This document shows, in pieces, positions 1 through 8,824 of a stretch of DNA of 64,000 nucleotides. The stretch lies in contig NZ_CP114291.2 of NCBI RefSeq assembly GCF_027111355.2, positions 3,224,001 to 3,288,000 on the forward strand, given 5' to 3'. Position 1 is the first letter of the stretch. Every line of letters begins with the position of its first letter. Both the position numbers and the translations under genes were made by a program. The notes beneath the pieces were generated by a model. The model saw only the letters and a program-made list of their open reading frames with translations. It was not told where the DNA came from and did not search any database. The stretch is from Flavobacterium eburneipallidum. Its GTDB lineage: Bacteria; Bacteroidota; Bacteroidia; Flavobacteriales; Flavobacteriaceae.

Positions 1-866
1 TCTAGACTTGAATGCAAAATTGTCAAATGTTCTTCGAGTTGGGCGATTTGTTTTTTGGTCAAACTTTGGTACGCCGCAGTACTCATTACTAAATACCTTC
101 TATCATCCGCCCCAAGAACTTCTAACATATTCCCTGCAAAGCTATTCAATTGCGCTTCGGTAATGAGGATAATTTCTTTACCATCACCTCGCAAACTATC
201 TAGCACCATTTTTCGCTCTTTTTTGTCATCTATAGCATCTGAACAAATTACTGCAAAAGTATCGCCAATACAGAGCATCACATTGGTATGATAAATCAAT
301 TTTCGCTCTCCTTCTACAGTTTGAAAGGCTTCGAACAATATGGGACTATACTCAAAATCCTCACAAAATTCGATAAACAATTCTTCGTCTGCACGTGGCG
401 ATAACGCGCAATACGCTTTACCATTTTCTCTATCTAAAACAACACTTCCTGTACCTTCAAGATAAAAACTATCCTCTTCGGCAGTAGTATAATCCATAAT
501 TTCGTTGATTACAAAACCATTGTCTTCCAGAATATCCAAAATATCTTCTCGACGTTCTGCACGACGATTTTCGGCAAACATAGGATACAAAACTACATCG
601 CCATTTTCGTGAAAGGAAATCCAATTATTTGGAAAAACACTATCAGGAGTATCCGAATCTAAAGTATCATCGACCACAATGACATTTACTCCAACTATTT
701 GTAGTTTTTTGACCAAAGTATCGAATTCCTCTTGCGCCTTGGCATTTACAGTTGTTGGCAATAAATCCTTCAACCCTTTTTGGTAATAATTATTTACCAC
801 CGTTTGTTCGTTCATTCGAAACGCCACTGGACGAATCATTAAAATGGAATTTGTTGTTTGGTTCAT
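1..866 (-). CDS. ctlX: Citrulline-utilization hydrolase CtlX-like (guanidino-modifying family), C-terminus cut by window
   Basis: The reading frame starts at an ATG (864-866) and stays open to the window edge, giving 288 residues that begin MNQTTNSILMIRP. The sequence has features of the amidinotransferase / dimethylargininase fold: 'RPVAFRMNEQTV' near the N-terminus, 'FPNNWISFH' (about residues 79-87) and 'LEGTGSVVLDR' (about 136). These match the CtlX subgroup, thought to hydrolyse citrulline or related ureido/guanidino compounds. The nucleophilic Cys expected near the C-terminus lies outside the window, so activity cannot be judged. The next gene is a second member of the same superfamily on the same strand. 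Family assignment is fairly secure; the substrate is inferred. Confidence 0.8.
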   Translation of the reverse strand, partial: MNQTTNSILMIRPVAFRMNEQTVVNNYYQKGLKDLLPTTVNAKAQEEFDTLVKKLQIVGVNVIVVDDTLDSDTPDSVFPNNWISFHENGDVVLYPMFAENRRAERREDILDILEDNGFVINEIMDYTTAEEDSFYLEGTGSVVLDRENGKAYCALSPRADEELFIEFCEDFEYSPILFEAFQTVEGERKLIYHTNVMLCIGDTFAVICSDAIDDKKERKMVLDSLRGDGKEIILITEAQLNSFAGNMLEVLGADDRRYLVMSTAAYQSLTKKQIAQLEEHLTILHSSL

Positions 867-985
867 TTTAGTTATATGTTATAAGTTGTAGATTGTAGAT
901 TGTAAAATTAGCTTTTCCAATTTTCTTCTACGTATTTTATGAAATTATAAATTTTAGCACTCAATTCATGGTCACAACATTCATA

Positions 986-1897
986 TCATTCTCTAATCAA
1001 AGGTAAGGTAGAACATCGCAACAATCCTTCTTGTTTGGCAATTTCAGAGTATGGAATTTTTTCTACTGTAAAACCATTTGCTTTTAACCATTTGTTTAGT
1101 CGTCTAAATTTCTTTTCAGAAACCACTACATTCTCATCAATAGAAAAAACATTAGAATTCATGTTATACATTTCTTTTCTAGTGATATGAAACAAATTTT
1201 CTACACCAAAAAGATTCACAAGAAATAGATAATCTGCCTCTTCTCGAAAACCTCTTTTATAAATGATGGCTTTGTTTTTTCCAACAGGTTGAAAACAACA
1301 GTCTAAATGCAAAGCATTATCGCGAGCATCGATTTTAGATTTGATTAAATCAAACTCCTTGACTATTTTATTAGGAAATATTTTTTTGATGTATTGAACA
1401 CCTGCTGGATTGGTTCTAGCTGTGATATAATCTTTATAATCACTCCCTTTGTAGGTTCCAATAAAAACATAATCGTTCCAAAGCATGACATCACCACCTT
1501 CTATATGCACTTCTACAGGAGGACGAAGCACTTTACTCGGATTTATTTGATTGATTATATACTGAATAGCATCTAATTCATGTTCTCTATCTGGAAGAAT
1601 ATTTGATTTGATAAAAACATCTCCAATTACAAACCCAATATCTCTAACAAATATCTGATTGTAATTTTCAATCAATTCTGGTCGAAAAACAGTTACATCA
1701 TATTTTTTTAAAACATGACTGAAAGCTTCCATTTCTGACACCATATCAGATTCTACTGGATAAGTCCCCGCCAAGATATGTTCCAATGATTTTGGATCAT
1801 AAGCTTCTTCAGTAGTTGGAGTTCGTCCATTGCTATTGGCTAATCCTAGTACAACTGCTCGAAGTCTGGATGTTTCGTTATTTATATTTAATTTCAA
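986..1897 (-). CDS. Amidinotransferase / dimethylarginine dimethylaminohydrolase-family protein
   Basis: A 303-residue protein of the guanidino-group-modifying superfamily. Visible motifs are 'FVRDIGFVIGD' (about residues 83-93), 'HIEGGDVM' (about 132), 'ALHLDCCF' (about 195, catalytic His region) and the C-terminal 'LRCSTLPL', whose Cys is the expected nucleophile. The family cleaves or transfers the guanidino group of arginine-like substrates; the exact substrate cannot be read. The start appears to be TTG: family-like sequence begins immediately (NETSRLRAVVLG), no in-frame ATG exists upstream, and the first internal Met is about 50 residues in. A TAnnTTTG -7 box lies 23 bp upstream. It lies downstream of the citrate synthase terminator, so it is probably transcribed on its own. 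Confidence 0.82.
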   Translation of the reverse strand: MKLNINNETSRLRAVVLGLANSNGRTPTTEEAYDPKSLEHILAGTYPVESDMVSEMEAFSHVLKKYDVTVFRPELIENYNQIFVRDIGFVIGDVFIKSNILPDREHELDAIQYIINQINPSKVLRPPVEVHIEGGDVMLWNDYVFIGTYKGSDYKDYITARTNPAGVQYIKKIFPNKIVKEFDLIKSKIDARDNALHLDCCFQPVGKNKAIIYKRGFREEADYLFLVNLFGVENLFHITRKEMYNMNSNVFSIDENVVVSEKKFRRLNKWLKANGFTVEKIPYSEIAKQEGLLRCSTLPLIRE

Positions 1898-1920
1898 TGT
1901 ATTTGAGATTTGGCTATTCT

Positions 1921-1928
1921 CAAAGATA
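1921..1928 (-). promoter_or_regulatory. -7 promoter box for the amidinotransferase gene
   Basis: Read on the minus strand this is TATCTTTG, matching the Bacteroidota -7 consensus TAnnTTTG. It lies 23 bp upstream of the proposed TTG start and directly behind the T-run of the gltA terminator. No clear -33 TTTG is seen at the right distance, so it is only half supported. Confidence 0.5.
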
Positions 1929-1956
1929 AAAAAAGCCTCGCAAATAGCGAGGCTTT
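1927..1956 (-). terminator. Rho-independent terminator of gltA
   Basis: AAAGCCTCG and CGAGGCTTT form a 9-bp stem with a short loop, followed on the minus strand by a run of T. It lies about 20 bp after the citrate synthase stop. Confidence 0.85.
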
Positions 1957-1975
1957 CTATAAAATTTATTTGTAA

Positions 1976-3259
1976 TCATCGTTTGTCAACTTCAACAAAA
2001 CTTCTCAAAGGCGAACCAGTGTAAATTTGTCTTGGTCTTCCGATTGGTTCTTTGTTTTCTCTCATTTCTTTCCATTGCGCAATCCAACCTGGTAATCTAC
2101 CAATAGCGAACATAACAGTAAACATATCTGTTGGAATTCCTAATGCTCTGTAAATGATTCCAGAATAAAAATCTACGTTTGGATATAATTTTCTAGATAC
2201 AAAATACTCATCTGATAATGCTAATGCTTCTAGTTTTTTAGCAATGTCCAAAATTGGATCATTCACACCCAATGTTCCTAATACTTCATCAGCAGCCACT
2301 TTGATGATTTTTGCTCTTGGATCGAAGTTTTTATAGACTCTATGACCAAAGCCCATCAAACGGAAAGGGTCATTTTTATCTTTAGCCTTATCCATATATT
2401 TAGCAGCATCGCCTCCATTAGCATTGATTTCTTCTAACATTTCAAGAACTGCTTGATTGGCTCCACCGTGTAATGGTCCCCAAAGTGCAGAAACTCCAGC
2501 AGAAATTGAAGCAAATAATCCAGCATGAGATGAACCTACCATTCTTACTGTAGAAGTAGAACAGTTTTGCTCGTGATCTGCATGAAGAATAAACAATTTA
2601 TCTAAAGCTTGTGTAATTACAGGATTGGCTTTGTATGGCTCTGTTGGCAATTTGAACATCAAGTTCATAAAATTTTCCACATATCCTAAAGTATTATCGT
2701 AATAATTCAAAGGATAACCCATCGTTTTTCTGTATGTCCAAGTAGCAATTACAAGAAATTTACCCATTGTTTTACAAACTGCGGTATATAATTCTTCTTT
2801 ATTATTTGGATCAACAGCTTTTGGGTTAAAAGCGGTCAATGCACTAGTTAATGATGCCAAAACCCCCATTGGGTGAGCCGTTTTAGGAAAACCATCAATA
2901 ATGTTTTTCATTTCCTCATTAACCAAAGTATATTTTCTAATATCTGTTTCAAAACTTTGCAACTGTGAAGCCGTTGGTAATTCACCAAAAATCAACAAAT
3001 AAGAAACCTCAAGAAAATTTCCTTTAGCAGCTAATTCTTCAATAGAATACCCTCTGTAATGCAAAATTCCTTCTTCTCCATCTAGAAAAGTAATTTCACT
3101 TTTACACGCTCCTGTATTCTTATATCCTTGATCCATTGTGATTGCTCCTGACAAGTCACGTAATTTGCTAATATCGATAGACATTTCATTTTCGGTTCCA
3201 ACAGATATTGGAAACTCATATTTTTTGCCTTCAATTTCTAGTGTTGCAGTTTTTGACAT
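1976..3259 (-). CDS. gltA: Citrate synthase
   Basis: Type II citrate synthase of 427 residues, condensing acetyl-CoA with oxaloacetate to citrate at the entry of the TCA cycle in the cytoplasm. Diagnostic segments are 'HADHEQNCSTSTVRM' (about residues 226-240), 'GPLHGGANQAVLEML' (catalytic His, about 260) and 'MGFGHRVYKNFDPRA' (catalytic His, about 302), with the catalytic Asp in the 'NVDFYSG' segment. The N-terminal strand-rich extension (KTATLEIEGKKYEFP) and the length match the Gram-negative form. It starts at ATG and is followed by a strong hairpin. Upstream is a -7 box; eno lies before it, behind its own terminator, so it is monocistronic. Confidence 0.98.
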   Translation of the reverse strand: MSKTATLEIEGKKYEFPISVGTENEMSIDISKLRDLSGAITMDQGYKNTGACKSEITFLDGEEGILHYRGYSIEELAAKGNFLEVSYLLIFGELPTASQLQSFETDIRKYTLVNEEMKNIIDGFPKTAHPMGVLASLTSALTAFNPKAVDPNNKEELYTAVCKTMGKFLVIATWTYRKTMGYPLNYYDNTLGYVENFMNLMFKLPTEPYKANPVITQALDKLFILHADHEQNCSTSTVRMVGSSHAGLFASISAGVSALWGPLHGGANQAVLEMLEEINANGGDAAKYMDKAKDKNDPFRLMGFGHRVYKNFDPRAKIIKVAADEVLGTLGVNDPILDIAKKLEALALSDEYFVSRKLYPNVDFYSGIIYRALGIPTDMFTVMFAIGRLPGWIAQWKEMRENKEPIGRPRQIYTGSPLRSFVEVDKR

Positions 3260-3293
3260 AGTATATATAATAATCTTTTAAAAAATATTTCTC

Positions 3294-3301
3294 CAAATCT
3301 A
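3294..3301 (-). promoter_or_regulatory. -7 promoter box for gltA
   Basis: TAGATTTG on the minus strand, a match to TAnnTTTG, about 35 bp before the gltA ATG. No clear -33 element was found. Confidence 0.5.
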
Positions 3302-3353
3302 GTCAATTTTGATTAAATTAAAAAATGGAATTCTTAATGAAAATGTTAAAAGT

Positions 3354-3392
3354 CAAAAAAAAAGCCATTTACTTGTCGTAAATGGCTTTTTA
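3354..3392 (-). terminator. Rho-independent terminator of eno
   Basis: A 12-bp perfect stem (AAAGCCATTTAC / GTAAATGGCTTT) with a 5-nt loop, followed by T-rich sequence on the minus strand, just after the enolase stop. Confidence 0.88.
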
Positions 3393-3407
3393 ATAAAAAT
3401 TGTATGC

Positions 3408-4724
<1,317 letters not shown>

Positions 4725-4741
4725 TTATAAATTTCGAATTA

Positions 4742-4749
4742 CAAATATA
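4742..4749 (-). promoter_or_regulatory. -7 promoter box for eno
   Basis: TATATTTG on the minus strand, matching TAnnTTTG, about 42 bp before the eno ATG. The -33 partner is not convincing. Confidence 0.5.
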
Positions 4750-4974
4750 TTATTTCTTCAATAAATGAATAATTAAAACGTATTAATCTTATCAACGAAA
4801 ACGATATTTTTCAAAAAAAATAATAAACAACTGATTTTTTAAAACTGAATTCGTTGTTCATGTTAAATTTTCGCAATAATTCACAAAAATATTTGAATCC
4901 TAAAAACAGGAGTTTCAAAAAATAGTAGCTCATTTCTACAAAGCCAACTGACTTTTTTTGTTCAGTACGACACA
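4750..4974. other. AT-rich divergent intergenic region between eno and prfC
   Basis: The 328-bp gap between two divergent genes holds the eno -7 box on the left and the prfC promoter on the right. Between them I see only AT-rich sequence, with no ORF and no strong hairpin. Confidence 0.6.
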
Positions 4975-5009
4975 TTGTTTTTAATTCGCATTTATAAATA
5001 GTACTTTTG
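4975..5009 (+). promoter_or_regulatory. Promoter of prfC
   Basis: TTG at 4975-4977 and TACTTTTG at 5002-5009 match the Bacteroidota -33/-7 pattern with a 24-bp spacer. The ATG is 20 bp beyond the -7 box, so the leader is short. Confidence 0.6.
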
Positions 5010-5028
5010 CAAACTATTTATACAAAAT

Positions 5029-6618
5029 ATGAGCTTTTTAGAAGAAATACAGCGAAGAAGAACTTTTGGGATTATTTCGCATCCCGATGCCGGTAAAACC
5101 ACATTGACAGAAAAACTACTTCTTTTTGGAGGAGCGATTCAGGAAGCAGGTGCGGTAAAAAACAACAAAATCAAAAAAGGAGCGACGAGTGACTTTATGG
5201 AAATTGAACGCCAGAGAGGAATTTCGGTTTCGACTTCGGTTTTGGCATTCAATTATCAAGACAAAAAAATAAACATTCTCGATACTCCCGGACACAAGGA
5301 TTTTGCCGAAGATACTTTTAGAACCTTAACTGCTGTCGATAGCGTAATAGTTGTGATTGACGTTGCCAAAGGGGTCGAAGAACAAACGGAAAAATTAGTT
5401 GCCGTGTGTAGAATGCGTAAAATTCCTATCATCGTTTTCATCAACAAATTAGACCGTGAAGGAAAAGACGCTTTTGACTTGATGGACGAAGTGGAACAAA
5501 AACTAGGTCTAAAAGTCACACCTTTAAGTTTTCCTATCGGAATGGGATATGATTTTCAAGGAATTTATAACCTTTGGGAGCAAAACATCAATTTATTTAG
5601 CGGAGATAGTCGCAAAAACATCGAAGAAACCATTGCTTTTTCGGATGTAAAAAGTCCTGAATTAGAAAAAATAATTGGTCAAAAACCTGCCGACAGACTT
5701 CGAGAAGAACTGGAATTGATTGATGAAGTGTATCCTAAATTTGATCGTCAGGATTATTTGGACGGAAAATTACAACCAGTTTTTTTCGGATCAGCATTGA
5801 ATAATTTTGGCGTTCGAGAACTATTGGATTGTTTTGTCGATATTGCTCCATCGCCAAGACCAAAGGATTCTGAAACCCGATTGGTTGACCCGAAAGAAGA
5901 AAAAATGAGTGGATTTGTTTTTAAAATCCACGCCAATATGGATCCGAAACATAGAGATAGATTGGCTTTTATTAAAATTGTTTCTGGAACTTTTGAAAGA
6001 AACAAACCCTATCTTCACGTTCGTCAGAAAAAGAATTTAAAATTCTCTAGTCCGAATGCTTTCTTTGCAGAGAAAAAAGAAATTGTTGATATTTCGTACC
6101 CTGGAGACATTGTAGGTTTACATGATACAGGAAATTTCAAGATTGGAGATACTTTAACGGAAGGCGAAGTTATGAGTTTTAAAGGAATTCCGAGCTTTTC
6201 GCCAGAGCATTTTAGATACATCAACAACGCTGATCCGATGAAAGCCAAACAACTAGATAAAGGAATTGACCAGTTGATGGACGAAGGGGTTGCGCAGTTG
6301 TTTACACTTGAAATGAATAACCGAAAAATCATTGGAACCGTTGGAGCACTTCAATATGAAGTTATCCAATACCGATTAGAACACGAATATGGCGCTAAAT
6401 GTACGTATGAAAATTTCCCAGTTCACAAAGCGTGTTGGGTAAAACCAAATGACCCAAAAAGCGAAGAGTTTAAGGAATTTAGAAGAATTAAACAAAAATT
6501 CTTGGCTCACGATAAGTACGGTCAATTGGTATTTCTTGCCGATTCAGATTTCACGATACAAATGACTCAAAATAAATATCCAAATGTGAAATTATTTTTT
6601 ACTTCGGAATTTGAATAA
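5029..6618 (+). CDS. prfC: Peptide chain release factor 3
   Basis: Translational GTPase of 529 residues that recycles RF1/RF2 from the ribosome after peptide release. G-domain motifs are complete: G1 'SHPDAGKTTL' (about 17-26), the switch-I region containing 'RQRGISVSTS', G3 'DTPGHKDF' and G4 'INKLDREGKD'. The C-terminal domains include 'FKIHANMDPKHRDRLAF' and 'GTVGALQYEVIQYRLEHEY', typical of RF3 rather than EF-G. Length is standard. The stop is followed after 2 bp by the target duplication of an insertion sequence, which separates the gene from a hairpin at 7908-7944 that may have been its terminator. Confidence 0.97.
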   Translation: MSFLEEIQRRRTFGIISHPDAGKTTLTEKLLLFGGAIQEAGAVKNNKIKKGATSDFMEIERQRGISVSTSVLAFNYQDKKINILDTPGHKDFAEDTFRTLTAVDSVIVVIDVAKGVEEQTEKLVAVCRMRKIPIIVFINKLDREGKDAFDLMDEVEQKLGLKVTPLSFPIGMGYDFQGIYNLWEQNINLFSGDSRKNIEETIAFSDVKSPELEKIIGQKPADRLREELELIDEVYPKFDRQDYLDGKLQPVFFGSALNNFGVRELLDCFVDIAPSPRPKDSETRLVDPKEEKMSGFVFKIHANMDPKHRDRLAFIKIVSGTFERNKPYLHVRQKKNLKFSSPNAFFAEKKEIVDISYPGDIVGLHDTGNFKIGDTLTEGEVMSFKGIPSFSPEHFRYINNADPMKAKQLDKGIDQLMDEGVAQLFTLEMNNRKIIGTVGALQYEVIQYRLEHEYGAKCTYENFPVHKACWVKPNDPKSEEFKEFRRIKQKFLAHDKYGQLVFLADSDFTIQMTQNKYPNVKLFFTSEFE

Positions 6619-6620
6619 CA

Positions 6621-6628
6621 GATTAAAA
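6621..6628. repeat. Left target-site duplication (GATTAAAA) of the IS256-like element
   Basis: The 8-bp sequence GATTAAAA occurs here and again at 7904-7911, exactly abutting the 27-bp inverted ends of the element. An 8-bp duplication fits the IS256 family. Confidence 0.85.
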
Positions 6629-6762
6629 GGTAATGTGGTCAAAAATGGTTGGTAATTTTTCATTATAGATTGATTAAATTACCCCTATCAAATTGAAGAG
6701 GACATTGGCTCTGCTGGGGAGCAACCAATTAGCAATAGATTTGATGCACATACGAAAAATGA

Positions 6763-6785
6763 GGGCAGTTTATCTGCCCTTTTTT
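6763..6785 (+). terminator. Terminator inside the left end of the insertion sequence
   Basis: GGGCAG and CTGCCC form a 6-bp GC-rich stem with a 5-nt loop, followed by a run of six T on the plus strand. It would stop prfC transcripts before they run antisense into the transposase gene. Confidence 0.8.
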
Positions 6786-6820
6786 ATACATTTTTTGGTG
6801 TGCAAAATGGCTAAAAAAAC

Positions 6821-7800
6821 CTATTTACTGCTTTGGTTTTTATAATACAAATACCATTTCAAAAAATTCTTTCTATTAGCCAAGCTTAATCCTCTGTGAA
6901 CATTCAAATTGCCTTTTAAATGTCCAAAAAAGGATTCTAAAGAATTTGTTGAATTGGGTATTTTATCATCTTTCAAATACATAAACATATTGGGTAATGC
7001 TTTCTTTATTACGCTAAATGATCTTCTTACCATTTTATGAGTATACCAATACCTGCCTGTTTCGATATTATATGATTTTTGATTGATGAAATCTCTATAT
7101 TCTTCTTCCCATTGAACCAGTTCCATAAGCCATAATTGACGTTTATATTCAGAATTAATATGATGAATTTTCACAGCAATTTGCTTGAGTTCAAAGCCTG
7201 ATTTATGCTTTGGGTGTTGTGTAAGCCATATGTTACACATTCTTGATATATGTACCAAGCATCGTTGAAAAGGAACTTTTGGACAAACTATTTTAATGGC
7301 TTTTATGGAGGATTTATCTCCATCTGATGTGATGCTTTTTATTTTGATTCCTAGATTCAATAAATTTCTTAAGTCTTCTGCAATCTCTTCAAAATGCTCC
7401 CCATTGGTCATCCGATAAAGTTGTGTTGACTTTAAATGAAAGTTTCTATAAACTATCAAACAAATATCATTTGGAAAGTAAGTTCCGTCCAGGACTAAAT
7501 AAATTTCATCGGTAGAACTAAATTCTAAAACAGGTGCTTTACGTAGCATTTTTGAAAAATAACGTTGCAAGGTGCTTTTACTATATCCTGATTCGAATGA
7601 GATTTTATCAAAGGTATCTTTACCAATTATCCAATTTTTGAACCATATTTCTTTGTTAGAATCCGAAACAGATTTATTGTTTGCGGTGAACAATTGTCCG
7701 CAATCTTTGCATTTAAATCGCTGCTTATTTTCTCTTATTCCCCATTTAATTGTTTGAAGACTTTTGCAGGTTGGACAACGCTTTTTTTTGAGTTTTTCAT
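6821..7800 (-). CDS. IS256-like (variant Zn-binding) transposase, start region out of frame
   Basis: About 326 residues. The N-terminus has a zinc ribbon, CPTC then CKDC about 23 residues later. The core has 'LVLDGTYF' (first Asp), 'ITSDGDKSS' (second Asp) with 'QRCLVHISR' (the C..H motif of MULE/IS256 transposases), and 'NSLESFFGHLK' (the Glu) followed by 'HRGLS'. This order matches the IS1249 subgroup. The only nearby ATG (7798-7800) is in another frame and would give 21 residues. The transposase frame is reached by a -1 shift on the A8 run at 7782-7789, or by starting at an ATT codon at 7802-7804. Either programmed slippage or a small start-region lesion could explain this. Confidence 0.82.
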
Positions 7801-7903
7801 AAATAAAAAAAGTTTATTGAAACGAATTTCAATAAACTTTTGGGAACATCATATTTTATAATGTCTCACAGCATTTTTACCAACCATTTTTGACTATTAA
7901 ACC

Positions 7904-7911
7904 GATTAAAA
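7904..7911. repeat. Right target-site duplication (GATTAAAA) of the IS256-like element
   Basis: Second copy of the 8-bp direct repeat, directly after the right inverted repeat. Confidence 0.85.
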
Positions 7912-7944
7912 AAAACGCTAATTTTTCAATTAGCGTTTTTTTTT
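7908..7944. terminator. Bidirectional terminator, originally between prfC and the next convergent gene
   Basis: A 13-bp stem (AAAAACGCTAATT / AATTAGCGTTTTT) with A-run and T-run on both sides, so it can work on either strand. It serves the minus-strand gene ending at 7963. Before the insertion sequence arrived it would have lain a few bases after prfC. Confidence 0.85.
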
Positions 7945-7962
7945 ATTTGAATGTATTTTTGG

Positions 7963-8334
7963 TTAGCTAGTAGCAATCTCAAAATTTACTGCTTTTTTCA
8001 AAAAAGCTTTAATCAACAAACGATTTGGAGCTAATCCTGAAGTAATAAATTGTCTTCTAGTGTTTTCTCCAGCAGGTGATATTTTCACATTAGGGTCTTG
8101 TTTTGATCCCATAAACCAAAGAACAAAGTTCATGTTATTTGAAGAATTAGTATCTGGATTTATAGTGTTTATTTCAACTGTGTTATTTACCATTTCATTG
8201 TTTTCTGTTTTAGAAGTAGCATCAGACACCGAAGTTTGAGCAAAAATAGTACTATTAGACAAAAGCATAAAGAATAAAAGCATAAAGAATGTTTTGCTTT
8301 TTTGTATTCCAACTTGTGTAAAAAAATGATTCAT
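7963..8334 (-). CDS. Small exported protein of unknown function
   Basis: A 123-residue protein with a signal peptide: a charged start, hydrophobic stretch FFMLLFFMLLSNSTIF and likely cleavage after 'FAQ' (about residue 33). The mature part begins with a Ser/Thr/Asn-rich stretch and ends in 'MNFVLWFMGSKQDPN' and a basic tail with 'NTRRQFITSGLAPNRLLIKAFLKK'. I recognise no domain. It has its own terminator and a 220-bp upstream gap, so it is probably monocistronic. The downstream insertion sequence leaves it intact. Confidence 0.65.
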   Translation of the reverse strand: MNHFFTQVGIQKSKTFFMLLFFMLLSNSTIFAQTSVSDATSKTENNEMVNNTVEINTINPDTNSSNNMNFVLWFMGSKQDPNVKISPAGENTRRQFITSGLAPNRLLIKAFLKKAVNFEIATS

Positions 8335-8490
8335 GATAGTTTTTTTTGAAGAGAAGTTAATTTGTTTTCTCTTATCTGATGTAAAACTATAACAATACTA
8401 AACCGCACTAAAATATTTTCGATAAACCACTACAAAACTCGTTAAAAACACAATTTGAGGTTATTTTTTCATTAATAAATGAATATAACC

Positions 8491-8532
8491 AAAAAAAACA
8501 ATGCCCCATTTCATATTTGAAATAGGGCATTG
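8491..8532 (-). terminator. Terminator of the small PID-CTERM-like gene
   Basis: A long stem (AATGCCC-ATTTCA / TGAAAT-GGGCATT with one mismatch) with a 4-nt loop, followed on the minus strand by eight T. It lies just after the 8555 gene stop. Confidence 0.88.
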
Positions 8533-8554
8533 TAAAATCTGAAATAGTTGTTCT

Positions 8555-8788
8555 CTAACTATTTAGCTTGGCGTTTTGAATAGATCTGTATTTCAAAAAA
8601 ACAAATATTAAACCAATTACTGCCACAATCAATATATAATCATCAATTGGCAATGGTGTAGTATCTCCTGTTGATTCTTCTAAAGTATCTGTCGTATCTT
8701 CGGCTCCTGGCGTTGCTTGTGCAAACAAAACTACATTAGAGAAGAAGTAAATAGCAAGTATATAATATTTTAATAATGTATTTTTCAT
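8555..8788 (-). CDS. Small signal-peptide / C-terminal sorting-tail protein (PID-CTERM-like)
   Basis: Starting at the ATG at 8786-8788, the product has 77 residues; an upstream TTG would add three. An N-terminal signal peptide ends at 'LFAQATPG'. A short acidic Thr-rich linker follows, then 'PLPIDDYI', a single membrane helix and a basic tail (KYRSIQNAK). The Pro-Ile-Asp motif, helix and basic tail form the tripartite layout of the PID-CTERM sorting signals annotated in Bacteroidota, thought to be targets of an exosortase-like enzyme. No such enzyme is encoded in the window. It sits directly downstream of a T9SS cargo gene and is probably co-transcribed with it. Confidence 0.6.
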   Translation of the reverse strand: MKNTLLKYYILAIYFFSNVVLFAQATPGAEDTTDTLEESTGDTTPLPIDDYILIVAVIGLIFVFLKYRSIQNAKLNS

Positions 8789-8824
8789 TTTTATCAATTT
8801 AATGGTTTTTATTAAGCTCTATTT

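Larger units (their letters stand above)
6629..7903 (-). mobile_element. Complete insertion sequence, IS256-like (IS1249 / Zn-binding variant group)
   Basis: A 1,275-bp element bounded by 27-bp inverted repeats (6629-6655 and 7877-7903) that match at 22 of 27 positions; the inner 18 bp, GTCAAAAATGGTTGGTAA, are identical. An 8-bp direct repeat GATTAAAA flanks both ends. It carries a single transposase gene on the minus strand with an N-terminal zinc ribbon and a DDE/MULE-like core. The left 190 bp are non-coding and hold a plus-strand terminator hairpin that would block incoming transcription from prfC. Ends and duplication are clearly intact, which suggests recent insertion. Confidence 0.9.
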
